Assembly: GCF_000955805.1 (NCBI RefSeq)
Contig: NZ_JYOA01000001.1
Span: forward strand, 492,510-556,509
Length of the DNA: 64,000 bases
Origin: Pseudomonas sp. 21
Lineage (GTDB): Bacteria > Pseudomonadota > Gammaproteobacteria > Pseudomonadales > Pseudomonadaceae
Direction: 5' to 3'
The position numbers and the translations under genes were made by a program. The notes under the pieces are model-generated. The model worked only from the letters and a program-made list of their open reading frames with translations, searched no databases and was not told the DNA's origin. Numbering within the stretch: position 1 is the first letter of the stretch; each line of letters begins with the position of its first letter. This document shows, piece after piece, positions 26,465 to 34,775 of the stretch.

Positions 26465-28111
26465 TCAGCGGGCTCCGCGCAGACGGTTGAACAGCGAGTA
26501 GCAATCGGCCGGCAGGCTGTGGCCGCGCCAGCACACATGCTGGTCAGGCCGCACCAGCACGAAGCGCCGCTCGTACAGGGTCGCCAGGTATTTCTCGTGG
26601 ATCGGCAGCACGTTCAGCGGTACGCCGCATTCCTGCGCGGCCTCCTGCAGCGGCGCGCAGGCCTCGGCATCGGCGTCGAACGCCAGCAGGGTGTAGCCAC
26701 CCAGCGCAAGCTGATCGAACAGCGCCGTGCCATCCTCGCGGAACGCGCTGGGCAGCCGCGCGCCGGACCAGGTGGTGGGCGTGTAGCGAATCTCCTCGTA
26801 GGCCGGCTCGCTGGCGGTGTCTGCTTCGATCGCCGGCGAGCCGTGGTAGCGGTAGCCGATCTCCACGCCCAGCGATTCGTAGAGCCGCGAAACCTTGCGC
26901 TCGAATTCGCGCCCGGCTTCCTGCCGTGCGGCATCGCCCGCCGCCCCCTCGACGAGCAGCGCATCGTCGCGGCGCATCTGCGCCTCGAAGGTCGCCGCCG
27001 CGCACTTCTTCACGTGGTCGCGATTGCGCCGGGCCACCGGCAGGCGCTCCGCCTCGTAGCTCTCCAGCAGGCGCGGGCCGCCCCAGCCGGCCAGGCAGGC
27101 CGCCAGCTTCCAGGCCAGGTTGTGCGCCTCGGCGACCCCGGTATTCATCCCCAGCCCGCCGGTGGGCATGAACTGGTGGGTGGCATCGCCGGCGATGAAC
27201 ACCCGCTGCCGGCCGAATGAGCGGGCCACCAGGAACTGCGGGCGCCACGGGCCGGACTGGACGATCTCGTAGCGCAGCCGGGTGCCGAGGGCGGCGTCCA
27301 CCACGCTCTCCAGCGACTCACCGGGGCGCGGCGCAAAGGGCCGGTGCAGCACGTAGTCATTGCGGCTGGCGTCCGGCGACACCAGCAGGCCGGCGAAGCC
27401 CGGCCGGGTCAGCCAGGTATGCCAGTAGGGCTGGTGGTTGGGGAACAGTCCGGCGATCTCATCGGAGCGCAGGTGGATGATGAACAGCTCGCCGACCAGG
27501 TCGCGGGTGCCGTCGTAATCGATGTTGAGGAAGTTGCGCACGCGGCTGTTGGGCCCGTCGCAGCCGATCAGGTACTGGGCGAAGAACTGCTGCGCCTCGC
27601 CGCTCTCCACGTCATGGGCCATCGCCACCACGCCGGTGGAACCCTGCTCGAAGCCATACAGCCGCCAGCCCATGCGCAGCTCGATGTTCGGGTCGGCTTC
27701 CACCTCGGCCATCAGCACCGGCTCCAGGTGCATCTGCGCGATGCGCTGCATCGACTCCAGCGGCAGACTGCCGTCGCGGCAGGCGCGGATGGCCTGCTCG
27801 GCCTGGCTGACCGGCTGGTAGATCAGGTGCCGGTCGGACATCACGCTGTAGAACGGCCCACTGGCCGACGCCGCCATCGCCGAATACTGGTTGGCGTCGG
27901 TCGGGTTGCCGGCCGCGCGGATGCGTTCGGCCAGGCCCAGCTGGCGGAAGATTTCCATGGAACGGCAGTTCACCACGTCCAGCTTGGGATGCGTGGTGGT
28001 CTGCCGGCGATCGTTGAGCAGCACCGAGCGAATGCCCAGGCGGCTGAGGTTCAGCGCCAGGGTCAGGCCGACCGGGCCGGCGCCGCTGATGAGAACGGGG
28101 GTGTCGATCAT
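26465..28111 (-). CDS. FAD-dependent aromatic hydroxylase (TfdB/phenol-hydroxylase-like)
   Basis: Start 28111 has AAGGAG 8 bases upstream and overlaps the previous stop by 4 bp (ATGA), giving 548 residues. FAD motifs: VLISGAGPVGLTLALNLSRLG, the DG motif LIGCDGPNSRVRNFL, and GDATHQFMPTGGLGMNTGVAE, the last typical of TfdB and phenol-hydroxylase relatives rather than MhpA. A C-terminal thioredoxin-like region (from about residue 440) ends in VLVRPDQHVCWRG. It probably hydroxylates a phenolic intermediate different from the substrate of the upstream enzyme. The frame stays open upstream to 29026 but that is inside the other hydroxylase gene. Confidence 0.87.
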   Translation of the reverse strand: MIDTPVLISGAGPVGLTLALNLSRLGIRSVLLNDRRQTTTHPKLDVVNCRSMEIFRQLGLAERIRAAGNPTDANQYSAMAASASGPFYSVMSDRHLIYQPVSQAEQAIRACRDGSLPLESMQRIAQMHLEPVLMAEVEADPNIELRMGWRLYGFEQGSTGVVAMAHDVESGEAQQFFAQYLIGCDGPNSRVRNFLNIDYDGTRDLVGELFIIHLRSDEIAGLFPNHQPYWHTWLTRPGFAGLLVSPDASRNDYVLHRPFAPRPGESLESVVDAALGTRLRYEIVQSGPWRPQFLVARSFGRQRVFIAGDATHQFMPTGGLGMNTGVAEAHNLAWKLAACLAGWGGPRLLESYEAERLPVARRNRDHVKKCAAATFEAQMRRDDALLVEGAAGDAARQEAGREFERKVSRLYESLGVEIGYRYHGSPAIEADTASEPAYEEIRYTPTTWSGARLPSAFREDGTALFDQLALGGYTLLAFDADAEACAPLQEAAQECGVPLNVLPIHEKYLATLYERRFVLVRPDQHVCWRGHSLPADCYSLFNRLRGAR

Positions 28112-29733
28112 GCCGCCACTCCTTGGGGTTGATGGCTGTGGCGAACCAGCGACAGGCCGGCGAGGAAGCGCTCGGCGACGCGCCCCAGCTGGTCGGCGCG
28201 GCCGGCATCGAAGACATAGCGGTCGGGGCGGATCAGCACGAAGTCCATGTCCGCTTCGTCGAACCAGTCCTGCAGCGCGCCGGTGGGGTCGCCCAGCACC
28301 GGGCCGGACGGGTCTTCGGCGAACTCCAGTACGCGCAGGTCCACCTGCTGCGCCAGGCGCTCCAGTTGGGCTCGCTGGGTGTCGAGGCAACCGCGTCGGG
28401 CGAGCACGGCAAAGCCGTGGCCAAGCGCCTCGTCGAGCAGCAGCCGCTCGTCCTCCCCGTCCCGCAACACTTTCGGCTGCAGGGCCAGGTGACCGGACAG
28501 CCGGTGCCCCCAGCCGCAGAAACCGGCGGCCAGCGGCTTCTTGCGATTGGCCTTGTCGGCGAACGCCTTGTTGGCGAAAGGCACCAGGCCGGCGATGCGG
28601 AACAGTAGCCAGTCGCGCAGGAAAGCCACGCCGCGGTGGCGGGTCTGGATGACGTTGCCGAGGAACATCGCGCCATTGATGATCTCGCGCACATGGGCCG
28701 AGCGTTCGGCCTCGTAGTCGTCGAACAGTTTCTCCCGCGCGGCGCCGCGCAGCACCATGTCCAGGCGCCAGCACAGGCTGCTGGCATCGCGCACGCCAGA
28801 GCACATGCCCTGGCCGAGGAACGGCGGCATCTGGTGCGCCGAATCGCCGGCCAGGATGATCCGGCCGTTGCGCCAGTCGTTGGCCCAGAGGCCGTGGAAC
28901 TTGTAGTAGGCGATGCGGGTGATCTCGATCTTGTCGAGGTCGACGAAGTCGCGCAGCTGCTGGCGCACCAGGTAGGGATCGGTGGCCTCGCGCTCGGACT
29001 TGCCGCCGGTGACCATGAACTGCCATTCATAGTACGGACCGGCCATCGGCACGTAGGTCACCGGCTGCGCCGGGTTGCACACCTGCGAGTGGTTGGCCGG
29101 CAGCAGCGCATCCTTCTCGCCGGAACGGGTCTTGGTATCGACCACCACCCAGGCTTCGTCGAAGTCGGCCGACTCCAGGCGCAGCCCGGCCTCGCGGCGG
29201 ACGAAGCTCTTGCCACCATCGCAGCCGATCAGGTAGCGCCCCTGGAACACCCGCTCGCTGCCGTCACGCTGCACGGCGGTGGCGCGCACGCCTTCGGCGT
29301 CCTGCTCGACGCCAGTAACGCGGCAGCCGTACACCGGGGTGACATTGGGGTAGCGCTTGAGGCCGTCGTGGAAGTGCCGCTCCAGGGTCGGCTGGTGGAA
29401 CCACCAGGCGCCGGGATGGCCGTAGCGGCGATCCTGGCTGCCGATGCGCGAGCGAGTCACCGGCTTGCGCCCGGGGCGCAGGATGATCTCCATGTCGGTG
29501 AACGACTCGCTGGTGCGGCCGATGTCGTCGGCCAGGCCGGCGAACTGGAAGATGCGCATGATCTCGTCGTCGAAGTGCACGGCACGCGGGGCGTAGTAAA
29601 GGTCCTCGTCGCGCTCCAGGCCGACCACTGACCAGCCGTAGCGGCCCAGCAGGTTGGCCAGCACCGCCCCGGTTGGGCCGAGGCCGACGATGATCACGTC
29701 GCAGGTTGTCATTGTTGTTGTGGACTCTTGCAT
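28108..29733 (-). CDS. FAD-dependent aromatic hydroxylase (MhpA-like), first gene of leftward operon
   Basis: ATG 29733 has a GGAG site 7 bases upstream and gives 541 residues; ATG 29712 is an alternative and is immediately preceded by AACAACAA. Motifs: VIIVGLGPTGAVLANLLGRYG, LIGCDGGKSFVRREAG, and IILAGDSAHQMPPFLGQGMCSG, very close to 3-(3-hydroxyphenyl)propionate hydroxylase. It should use NADH to hydroxylate a phenolic ring ortho or para to an existing hydroxyl. Its promoter overlaps a TetR-type palindrome at 29768-29785, and it faces the TetR gene across 263 bp. Confidence 0.87.
   Translation of the reverse strand: MQESTTTMTTCDVIIVGLGPTGAVLANLLGRYGWSVVGLERDEDLYYAPRAVHFDDEIMRIFQFAGLADDIGRTSESFTDMEIILRPGRKPVTRSRIGSQDRRYGHPGAWWFHQPTLERHFHDGLKRYPNVTPVYGCRVTGVEQDAEGVRATAVQRDGSERVFQGRYLIGCDGGKSFVRREAGLRLESADFDEAWVVVDTKTRSGEKDALLPANHSQVCNPAQPVTYVPMAGPYYEWQFMVTGGKSEREATDPYLVRQQLRDFVDLDKIEITRIAYYKFHGLWANDWRNGRIILAGDSAHQMPPFLGQGMCSGVRDASSLCWRLDMVLRGAAREKLFDDYEAERSAHVREIINGAMFLGNVIQTRHRGVAFLRDWLLFRIAGLVPFANKAFADKANRKKPLAAGFCGWGHRLSGHLALQPKVLRDGEDERLLLDEALGHGFAVLARRGCLDTQRAQLERLAQQVDLRVLEFAEDPSGPVLGDPTGALQDWFDEADMDFVLIRPDRYVFDAGRADQLGRVAERFLAGLSLVRHSHQPQGVAA
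29712..29719 (-). promoter_or_regulatory. CA motif in the 5' end of the first hydroxylase mRNA
   Basis: AACAACAA on the minus strand, ending on the A of the second possible ATG (29712) and lying in codons 5-8 if ATG 29733 is used. The context ACAACAACAATGAC is the same as at the amidohydrolase start (26051). Confidence 0.5.
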
Positions 29734-29766
29734 TGCTTGCTCCAGGGGAAGACATCGCCGAATCAT

Positions 29767-29794
29767 TTTGAACATCAGTGTTCAATTCAGTCAA
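29767..29794 (-). promoter_or_regulatory. Leftward operon promoter overlapped by TetR operator copy 1
   Basis: On the minus strand: TTGACT, 16 bp, TTCAAA. The perfect inverted repeat TTGAAC-N6-GTTCAA (29768-29785) covers most of the spacer and the -10. The predicted transcript starts near 29760, about 27 bases before ATG 29733. The stretch 29795-29935 between the two promoters shows nothing further. Confidence 0.7.
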
Positions 29795-29935
29795 CTGAAG
29801 ATCAATTTTGACTCTACCTGCCTAACCCAACCCGCTGGCCAGAGCCTCTCCAGAGCACCGCCACCGTGCCGGAAAGGCCCGAAAGATGGGAGATACCGAG
29901 GAGAAATCAGGAAAAATGACGGGCAATGGACCCTG

Positions 29936-29964
29936 TTGACTTATTTTGAACGCACGTGTTCAAT
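29936..29964 (+). promoter_or_regulatory. Rightward operon promoter overlapped by TetR operator copy 2
   Basis: TTGACT, 17 bp, TTCAAT. The inverted repeat TTGAAC-N6-GTTCAA (29946-29963) again covers the spacer and -10, in the same geometry as the leftward promoter. Predicted start near 29971, about 26 bases before the TetR ATG at 29997. Confidence 0.72.
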
Positions 29965-29996
29965 CGCTCCAAGCTTGACCTTGGAGCCATCTCTTC

Positions 29997-30611
29997 ATGG
30001 AAACCCTCAACCCCGTACAACGCCGCATCCACCAGGCCGCCCTGCGCCTGTTCGCCGAAAAGGGCGCCAGCCAGGTGAACATCAGCGACCTGGCGCAGGA
30101 GGCCGGTGTGGCCCGGGGCACGATCTACAACAACCTGCAGTCCATCGACGACCTCTTCCAGCACGTGGCCAGCCACCTGGCGGCGGAGATGCACCAGCGC
30201 GTGGTGAAGAGCTTCGGCGAGACCTCGGACCCGGCCCTGCGCCTGGCCAACGGCATCCGCTTCTTCATCCGCCGGGCCCACGAGGAACCGCACTGGGGCG
30301 CCTTCATCAGCCGCTTCTCGATGAGCGAGGAATCGCTGCGCGGCATGTGGTTCGGCCCGCCCACCGCCGACCTGCTCAGTGGCCTCACCGGCGGCCGCTA
30401 CAGCTTCCGCCAGGAGCAACTGCCCTCGGTCATCTCGATGATCGCCGGCTCCGTGCTCGGCGCCATGTTCCTGGTGCTGGAAGGTCACCGCACCTGGCGC
30501 GACGCCGGCAGCGACGCAGGCGAACTGACCCTGCGTGCGCTCGGCATAGCGCCGGACGAAGCGCGCAGCCTGTCCACCGGTGAGCTGCCGGTGTTGCCAC
30601 CCGCGGACTGA
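29997..30611 (+). CDS. TetR family regulator of the divergent catabolic operons
   Basis: A 204-residue protein. The HTH domain occupies residues about 8-52 (IHQAALRLFAEKGASQVNISDLAQEAGVARGTIYNNLQSIDDLF). The C-terminal domain has segments such as FFIRRAHEEPHWGAFISRFSMSEESL. The gene is the first of the rightward operon and its promoter carries the same 18-bp palindrome as the facing promoter, so autorepression and repression of the leftward operon are both expected. Inducer is unknown but probably a pathway substrate or intermediate. The leader lacks the AANAANAA tract that marks the catabolic genes. Confidence 0.9.
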   Translation: METLNPVQRRIHQAALRLFAEKGASQVNISDLAQEAGVARGTIYNNLQSIDDLFQHVASHLAAEMHQRVVKSFGETSDPALRLANGIRFFIRRAHEEPHWGAFISRFSMSEESLRGMWFGPPTADLLSGLTGGRYSFRQEQLPSVISMIAGSVLGAMFLVLEGHRTWRDAGSDAGELTLRALGIAPDEARSLSTGELPVLPPAD

Positions 30612-30680
30612 TCCCCCCGAACCTGCCAACGCTCCTTTTCAGGGGCGATGGCGAAGCCTTGCCTGACGAAAGCCACGGAG

Positions 30681-30688
30681 AACAACAA
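30681..30688 (+). promoter_or_regulatory. CA motif between ribosome site and start of the dioxygenase gene
   Basis: GGAG (30677-30680) is followed by AACAACAA and then the ATG at 30691. Protein bound here would directly cover the initiation region. Confidence 0.62.
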
Positions 30689-30690
30689 AC

Positions 30691-31794
30691 ATGAGCCGTC
30701 AGCCCCCTTCCGCGAGCCAGTCCACCGCCCTGGCGACGCCCCAGCCGGCGCGCCATCCGCAGCCGACGGTCAAGGCTCGCGCCCTGGCCCACCTGATCTT
30801 CGAGCGCCCGGACCTGGAGCAGGCCGAACGCTTTCTCGGCGACTTCGGCCTGACCCTGGCACGCCGCGACGCGGACTGCCTGTACCTGCGAGGCACTGGT
30901 CCGGCGCCCTACTGCTATCGGGTGGAGCGGGCGGCACAGGCACGCTTTGTCGGCTTCGGCCTGGCCTTGGAAACACGCGAGGACCTGCAACGGCTGGCAC
31001 GCCTGCCGGGTGCATCGCCGATCCAGCAGTCGACTGCGCCCGGCGGCGGCGAAAGCGTGAGCCTGCGTGACCCCTCCGGTTTCGTCGTCGAAGCGATCCA
31101 CGGCCAGCAGCCGGCCAGCGCGCTAGCGCACCGCCTGGCGCTGCCGCTCAACCAGGTCGACGAGGCGCCGCGGATCAACGCCACCCAGCGCCCGCCCGTG
31201 GCTCCGCCAGACATCATCAAGCTCGGCCATGTGGTGCTCGAGGTCGCCGACTACCAGGCCACCTGCGCCTGGTACACCGAGCATTTCGGCTTCATTCCCA
31301 GCGACGTGCAGGTGCTGCCCGATGGCTCCCCGGCAGTGACTTTCATGCGCCTGGACCTGGGCGACACGCCGGCCGACCACCACACCCTGGCGCTGGCCCA
31401 GGGCTTCATGGCCGCCTACAGCCACAGCGCCTACGAAGTGGTGGATGCCGACGCCGTCGGCATGGGCCAGCGGGTGCTGCGCGAGCGCGGCTGGAAGCAC
31501 GCCTGGGGCATCGGCCGGCACATCCTCGGCAGCCAGATCTTCGACTACTGGCAAGACCCCTGGGGCGACAAGCACGAGCACTACTGCGACGGCGACCTGT
31601 TCACTGCCGAGCGCGCCACCGGGCTGCACAGCGTCAGCCCCGAGGCCATGTCGCAGTGGGGCCAGCGCATGCCCAAGAGCTTCACCAAGCCGGCGATGAA
31701 CCTGCAGAAGCTGCGCATCCTGCTGCACAACCTGCGGCACAGCCCGGACCTGACGCTGCGCAAGCTCATCACGCTGGCGCGGATGTTCGGCTAG
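30691..31794 (+). CDS. Extradiol ring-cleavage dioxygenase, VOC (type I) family
   Basis: The 367-residue product has an N-terminal degenerate VOC domain (about 30-140) and a C-terminal catalytic VOC domain (174-300). The 2-His-1-carboxylate ligands can be assigned: His180 (KLGHVVLEV), His245 (SHSAYEV) and Glu296 (GDKHEHYCD). The second-sphere residues usual in extradiol enzymes are also there: His230/231 (DHHTLAL), His277 (GIGRH) and Tyr286 (FDYWQDP). So it should cleave a catechol-type ring next to the hydroxyls using Fe(II) or Mn(II). An extra N-terminal Pro/Gln-rich stretch (1-28) and C-terminal tail (310-367) lengthen it beyond the usual 290-300. It follows TetR by 79 bp. Confidence 0.85.
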   Translation: MSRQPPSASQSTALATPQPARHPQPTVKARALAHLIFERPDLEQAERFLGDFGLTLARRDADCLYLRGTGPAPYCYRVERAAQARFVGFGLALETREDLQRLARLPGASPIQQSTAPGGGESVSLRDPSGFVVEAIHGQQPASALAHRLALPLNQVDEAPRINATQRPPVAPPDIIKLGHVVLEVADYQATCAWYTEHFGFIPSDVQVLPDGSPAVTFMRLDLGDTPADHHTLALAQGFMAAYSHSAYEVVDADAVGMGQRVLRERGWKHAWGIGRHILGSQIFDYWQDPWGDKHEHYCDGDLFTAERATGLHSVSPEAMSQWGQRMPKSFTKPAMNLQKLRILLHNLRHSPDLTLRKLITLARMFG

Positions 31795-31817
31795 ACCGGC
31801 AGCCCGACACAAAGCAC

Positions 31818-31825
31818 AACAACAA
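31818..31825 (+). promoter_or_regulatory. CA motif in the intercistronic leader before the FAH gene
   Basis: AACAACAA lies 45 bases upstream of the ATG at 31870, further from the start than the other copies in the cluster, so its effect is less certain. Confidence 0.4.
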
Positions 31826-31869
31826 TCGCCGCCTCGACGTGGCCCACCGCAGTACCAGGAGTCGCTCCC

Positions 31870-32823
31870 ATGCCCGTGCACCTTGTCCGCTTCGAACACC
31901 AGAACGAAACCCGCTGGGGCGTGCTGCGCCAGGGGCGCATCAGCCCCCTGCCCGGCCGCTACGCCAGCACCGGGGAGTTGATCCGCCAGGTTGACGTCGA
32001 AGAGCTCACCGAGCTGCGTGGCGACGAACTGGCGCTGGAAGCGGTCAAGCTGCTCTCGCCGATCACCCGCGACCAGCAGTTCGTCTGCCAGGGCGCCAAC
32101 TACCGGCAGCACATGATCGAGTCGGGCATGGACCCGGACGCCAAGCACTTCAACATGATCTTCACCAAGGCGCAGAGCTGCATCGTTGCCGCCGACAGCG
32201 ACCTGATCAAACCGCGCCAGGTGCGCTTCCTCGACTACGAGATCGAGCTGGGCCTGGTACTGCGTCGCGAGATCACCGGCAAGGTCGCGGTGAACGACGC
32301 CAACCTGCACGAGTTCATCGCCGGCGTGGTGATCGTCAACGACTATTCGGCGCGCGACATCCAGATCCCGCAAATGCAGTTCTACAAGGGCAAGAGCTTC
32401 CGCACCTTCGGCCCGGTCGGCCCCTACCTGTGTCTGTTGCAGAAGAACGACATGCGCTACCTGAAGGAGCTGCAGCTGCGCCTGACGGTCAACGGCGAAG
32501 TGCGCCAGAGCGACAGCACCGCCAACCTGGTGCACGGCCCGGCGGAGACCCTGAGCGAGCTGTCCGCCGTGCAGGATTTCGTCGCCGGCGACCTGATCGC
32601 CACCGGCACGCCGGCAGGCTGTGCGCTGTCGGTCCCCTCACCGGCCAAGCAGCGCATCGCCGCGCTGCTGCCCGAGCACATCAAGTGGAAGGCCTTCCTC
32701 AAGACGCAAGCGGGGCGCAGTCAGTACCTCAAGGCCGGCGACGTGGTCGAGGCCAGCATCCGCAGCGCCGACGGCGTGATCGACCTGGGCGTGCAACGCA
32801 ACCGCGTGGTGGAGCAAGTCTGA
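31870..32823 (+). CDS. Fumarylacetoacetate hydrolase family protein
   Basis: The ATG has CAGGAG 8 bases upstream. The 317-residue protein contains the FAH-family metal site: the first acidic ligands in FLDYEIELGLVL and the Asp in VNDYSARDIQ, followed by KSFRTFGPVGPYL and the C-terminal FVAGDLIATGTPAG. Members hydrolyse C-C bonds of 1,3-diketones (acylpyruvates, fumarylacetoacetate) or act as hydratases or decarboxylases in meta-cleavage pathways. Placed right after an extradiol dioxygenase, it most likely splits the ring-fission product. No MhpD/E/F-type hydratase, aldolase or acetaldehyde dehydrogenase genes are present. Its stop overlaps the next start by one base (TGATG). Confidence 0.87.
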   Translation: MPVHLVRFEHQNETRWGVLRQGRISPLPGRYASTGELIRQVDVEELTELRGDELALEAVKLLSPITRDQQFVCQGANYRQHMIESGMDPDAKHFNMIFTKAQSCIVAADSDLIKPRQVRFLDYEIELGLVLRREITGKVAVNDANLHEFIAGVVIVNDYSARDIQIPQMQFYKGKSFRTFGPVGPYLCLLQKNDMRYLKELQLRLTVNGEVRQSDSTANLVHGPAETLSELSAVQDFVAGDLIATGTPAGCALSVPSPAKQRIAALLPEHIKWKAFLKTQAGRSQYLKAGDVVEASIRSADGVIDLGVQRNRVVEQV

Positions 32824-34724
32824 TGGCCGTGCAGACCCTCGCCGATATCCAGGCGCTGGAAAGCGTTGCGCTGGCACGCCGTGAGTTGCCCGCCAGCACC
32901 TACGAAGCGCTGCGCCGTTGCGCCGGCGAATATGCCACGTCGACGGCGCTGAGCTTCTTCCTCGATGCGAAGCAGTTCCGCCGCACCCACGACTGGACCT
33001 ACGCCGAGCTGTTCGCCGACATCACCCGCGCCGCCAACGCCTTCCACCGGCTCGGCATCGGGCCGAAGGACGTGGTCGCCTTCCTCCTGCCGAACCTGCC
33101 GGAAACCCACTTCGTCATCTGGGGCGGCGAAGCCGCGGGCATCGTCCTGGCGATCAACCCGCTGCTGGAGGCCGCACAGATCGGCGACCTGCTGCGCGCC
33201 GCCAATGCGCGGCTGGTGGTGACCCTGGCGCCAACGCCCGGCAGCGACCTGTGGCCCAAGCTGGCCAGCCAGCTCGACAGCCTGCCCGGCGTGCGCGATG
33301 TGCTCTGGGTGAGCATGGCTCCCTACGTCGGCACCGTGGCATCTCTTGCGCTGCGCTGGATGGCCCGACGCGAACGCGGGCGCCACTCGCGCCTGCGCAT
33401 CCATGACCTGCGCCGCCTGATGTGCCGCGAGAGCGGCAAGCAACTCAGCAGCGGCCGTGTCATACGCGCGGAGGAACCCTCCTCCTACTTTTGCACCGGC
33501 GGCACCACCGGCCTGCCGAAGATCGCCCGGCGCAGCCACGGCTCGGAAGTCTTCAACGCCTGGGCGATGGCCGCCAACATGCAGCCACGCCAGAGCGGCC
33601 AGGTGATCTTCTGCGGGTTGCCGCTGTTCCACGTCAACGGGCAACTGGTGACCGGGCTGATGCCCTGGACCCATGGCGACCGGGTGATCATCGGCACGCC
33701 CCAGGGCTATCGCGGCGAGGGCGTGATCCCGGCCTTCTGGGCAATGGTCCAGCACTTCGGCATCAACTTCTTCTCCGGCGTGCCGACCGTCTATTCGGCC
33801 CTGCTGCAGCAACCCGCCGCCGGCCACGACCTGTCCAGCCTGCAGTACGCACTGTGTGGCGCCGCGCCGATGCCGGTGGAACTGTTCCGCGAGTTCGAGC
33901 GGGTGGTCGGTGTGCGCATCCTCGAAGGCTACGGTCTCACCGAAGGCGCGTGCGTCTCCTCGAGCAACCCGCCCGACGGCGAACGACCGATCGGCTCCAT
34001 CGGCCTGCGCCTGGCTTACCAGGACATGCGCGCGGTGATCCTCGACGACCACGGCGCCTACCTGCGCGATGCCGAGACCGACGAGGTCGGGGTGATCGCC
34101 ATCCACGGCCCCAACGTGTTCCTCGGCTACCTCGACGACAGCCACAACAAGGGCTTGTGGATCGACATCGGCGGGCGGCGCTGGCTGAACACCGGCGACC
34201 TCGGGCGGCAGGACGCCCAGGGCTACTTCTGGCTCACCGGACGCAAGAAGGAACTGATCATCCGCGGCGGCCACAACATCGACCCGAAGCAAATCGAGGA
34301 AGCGCTGCAGGCGCACCCGGCAGTGGCCCTGGTGGCGGCGGTGGGCAGCCCCGACCCGCACGCCGGCGAGATTCCCGTGGCCTACGTGCAGCTCGCCGCC
34401 GGCCAACGTGCCGACAGCGCTGCATTGCTGGATTTCGCCAACCAGCGGATCAGCGAACGCGCCGCGGTGCCCAAGCGCATCGAGATTCTCGACGCGTTGC
34501 CGGTCACGCCGGTGGGCAAGATCTTCAAACCCGCGCTGCAGCAACGCGAAATCGCCCGGGTGATCCGCCAGGAGGCCGACAACCAGGGTCTGGCCGGCAT
34601 CGCCGTGGAGGTGGTGCAGGACGCCCGTCGCGGACTGGTGGCGCAGGTTCGCGCCGGCTCCGGGCGCGATGAACTGGCCCGCGCGCTGGGCCGCTACAGC
34701 TTCGCGGTGGACTGGCACGGCTGA
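32823..34724 (+). CDS. AMP-binding acyl/aryl-CoA ligase
   Basis: Start 32823 overlaps the preceding stop (TGATG). The 633-residue ligase carries the AMP-forming motifs: YFCTGGTTGLPKIARRSH (phosphate loop), GYGLTEGACVSSSNPP, LNTGDLG, GRKKELIIRGGHNI and the C-terminal catalytic Lys in TPVGKIFKP. It is longer than a typical 500-560-residue ligase because of an insertion in the N-terminal domain (about residues 165-205, rich in Arg) and about 60 residues after the catalytic Lys. It would activate a fatty or aromatic acid, possibly an alkyl side chain released after ring cleavage, as a CoA thioester. No CA motif lies at its start, consistent with coupling to the FAH gene. Confidence 0.87.
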   Translation: MAVQTLADIQALESVALARRELPASTYEALRRCAGEYATSTALSFFLDAKQFRRTHDWTYAELFADITRAANAFHRLGIGPKDVVAFLLPNLPETHFVIWGGEAAGIVLAINPLLEAAQIGDLLRAANARLVVTLAPTPGSDLWPKLASQLDSLPGVRDVLWVSMAPYVGTVASLALRWMARRERGRHSRLRIHDLRRLMCRESGKQLSSGRVIRAEEPSSYFCTGGTTGLPKIARRSHGSEVFNAWAMAANMQPRQSGQVIFCGLPLFHVNGQLVTGLMPWTHGDRVIIGTPQGYRGEGVIPAFWAMVQHFGINFFSGVPTVYSALLQQPAAGHDLSSLQYALCGAAPMPVELFREFERVVGVRILEGYGLTEGACVSSSNPPDGERPIGSIGLRLAYQDMRAVILDDHGAYLRDAETDEVGVIAIHGPNVFLGYLDDSHNKGLWIDIGGRRWLNTGDLGRQDAQGYFWLTGRKKELIIRGGHNIDPKQIEEALQAHPAVALVAAVGSPDPHAGEIPVAYVQLAAGQRADSAALLDFANQRISERAAVPKRIEILDALPVTPVGKIFKPALQQREIARVIRQEADNQGLAGIAVEVVQDARRGLVAQVRAGSGRDELARALGRYSFAVDWHG

Positions 34725-34749
34725 GCCCGACCACAGCGCTCGCACACAA

Positions 34750-34760
34750 AACAAGAACAA
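34750..34760 (+). promoter_or_regulatory. CA motif run before the MBL lipoprotein gene
   Basis: AACAAGAACAA gives two overlapping AANAANAA matches, 15 bases before the ATG at 34776 and just before the GAAGGAAG ribosome site. Confidence 0.5.
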
Positions 34761-34775
34761 GACGAAGGAAGTGCC

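Noticed and set aside
26465..29026. Extended 853-residue version of the second hydroxylase
   Set aside because: The first 305 residues are an out-of-frame read of the upstream hydroxylase. The real start at 28111 has a good ribosome site, and the FAD motif begins immediately after it.
28108..29775. Hydroxylase start at 29775 instead of 29733
   Set aside because: This ATG lies inside the TetR operator and upstream of the predicted transcript start, and the added residues show no similarity to the family N terminus.
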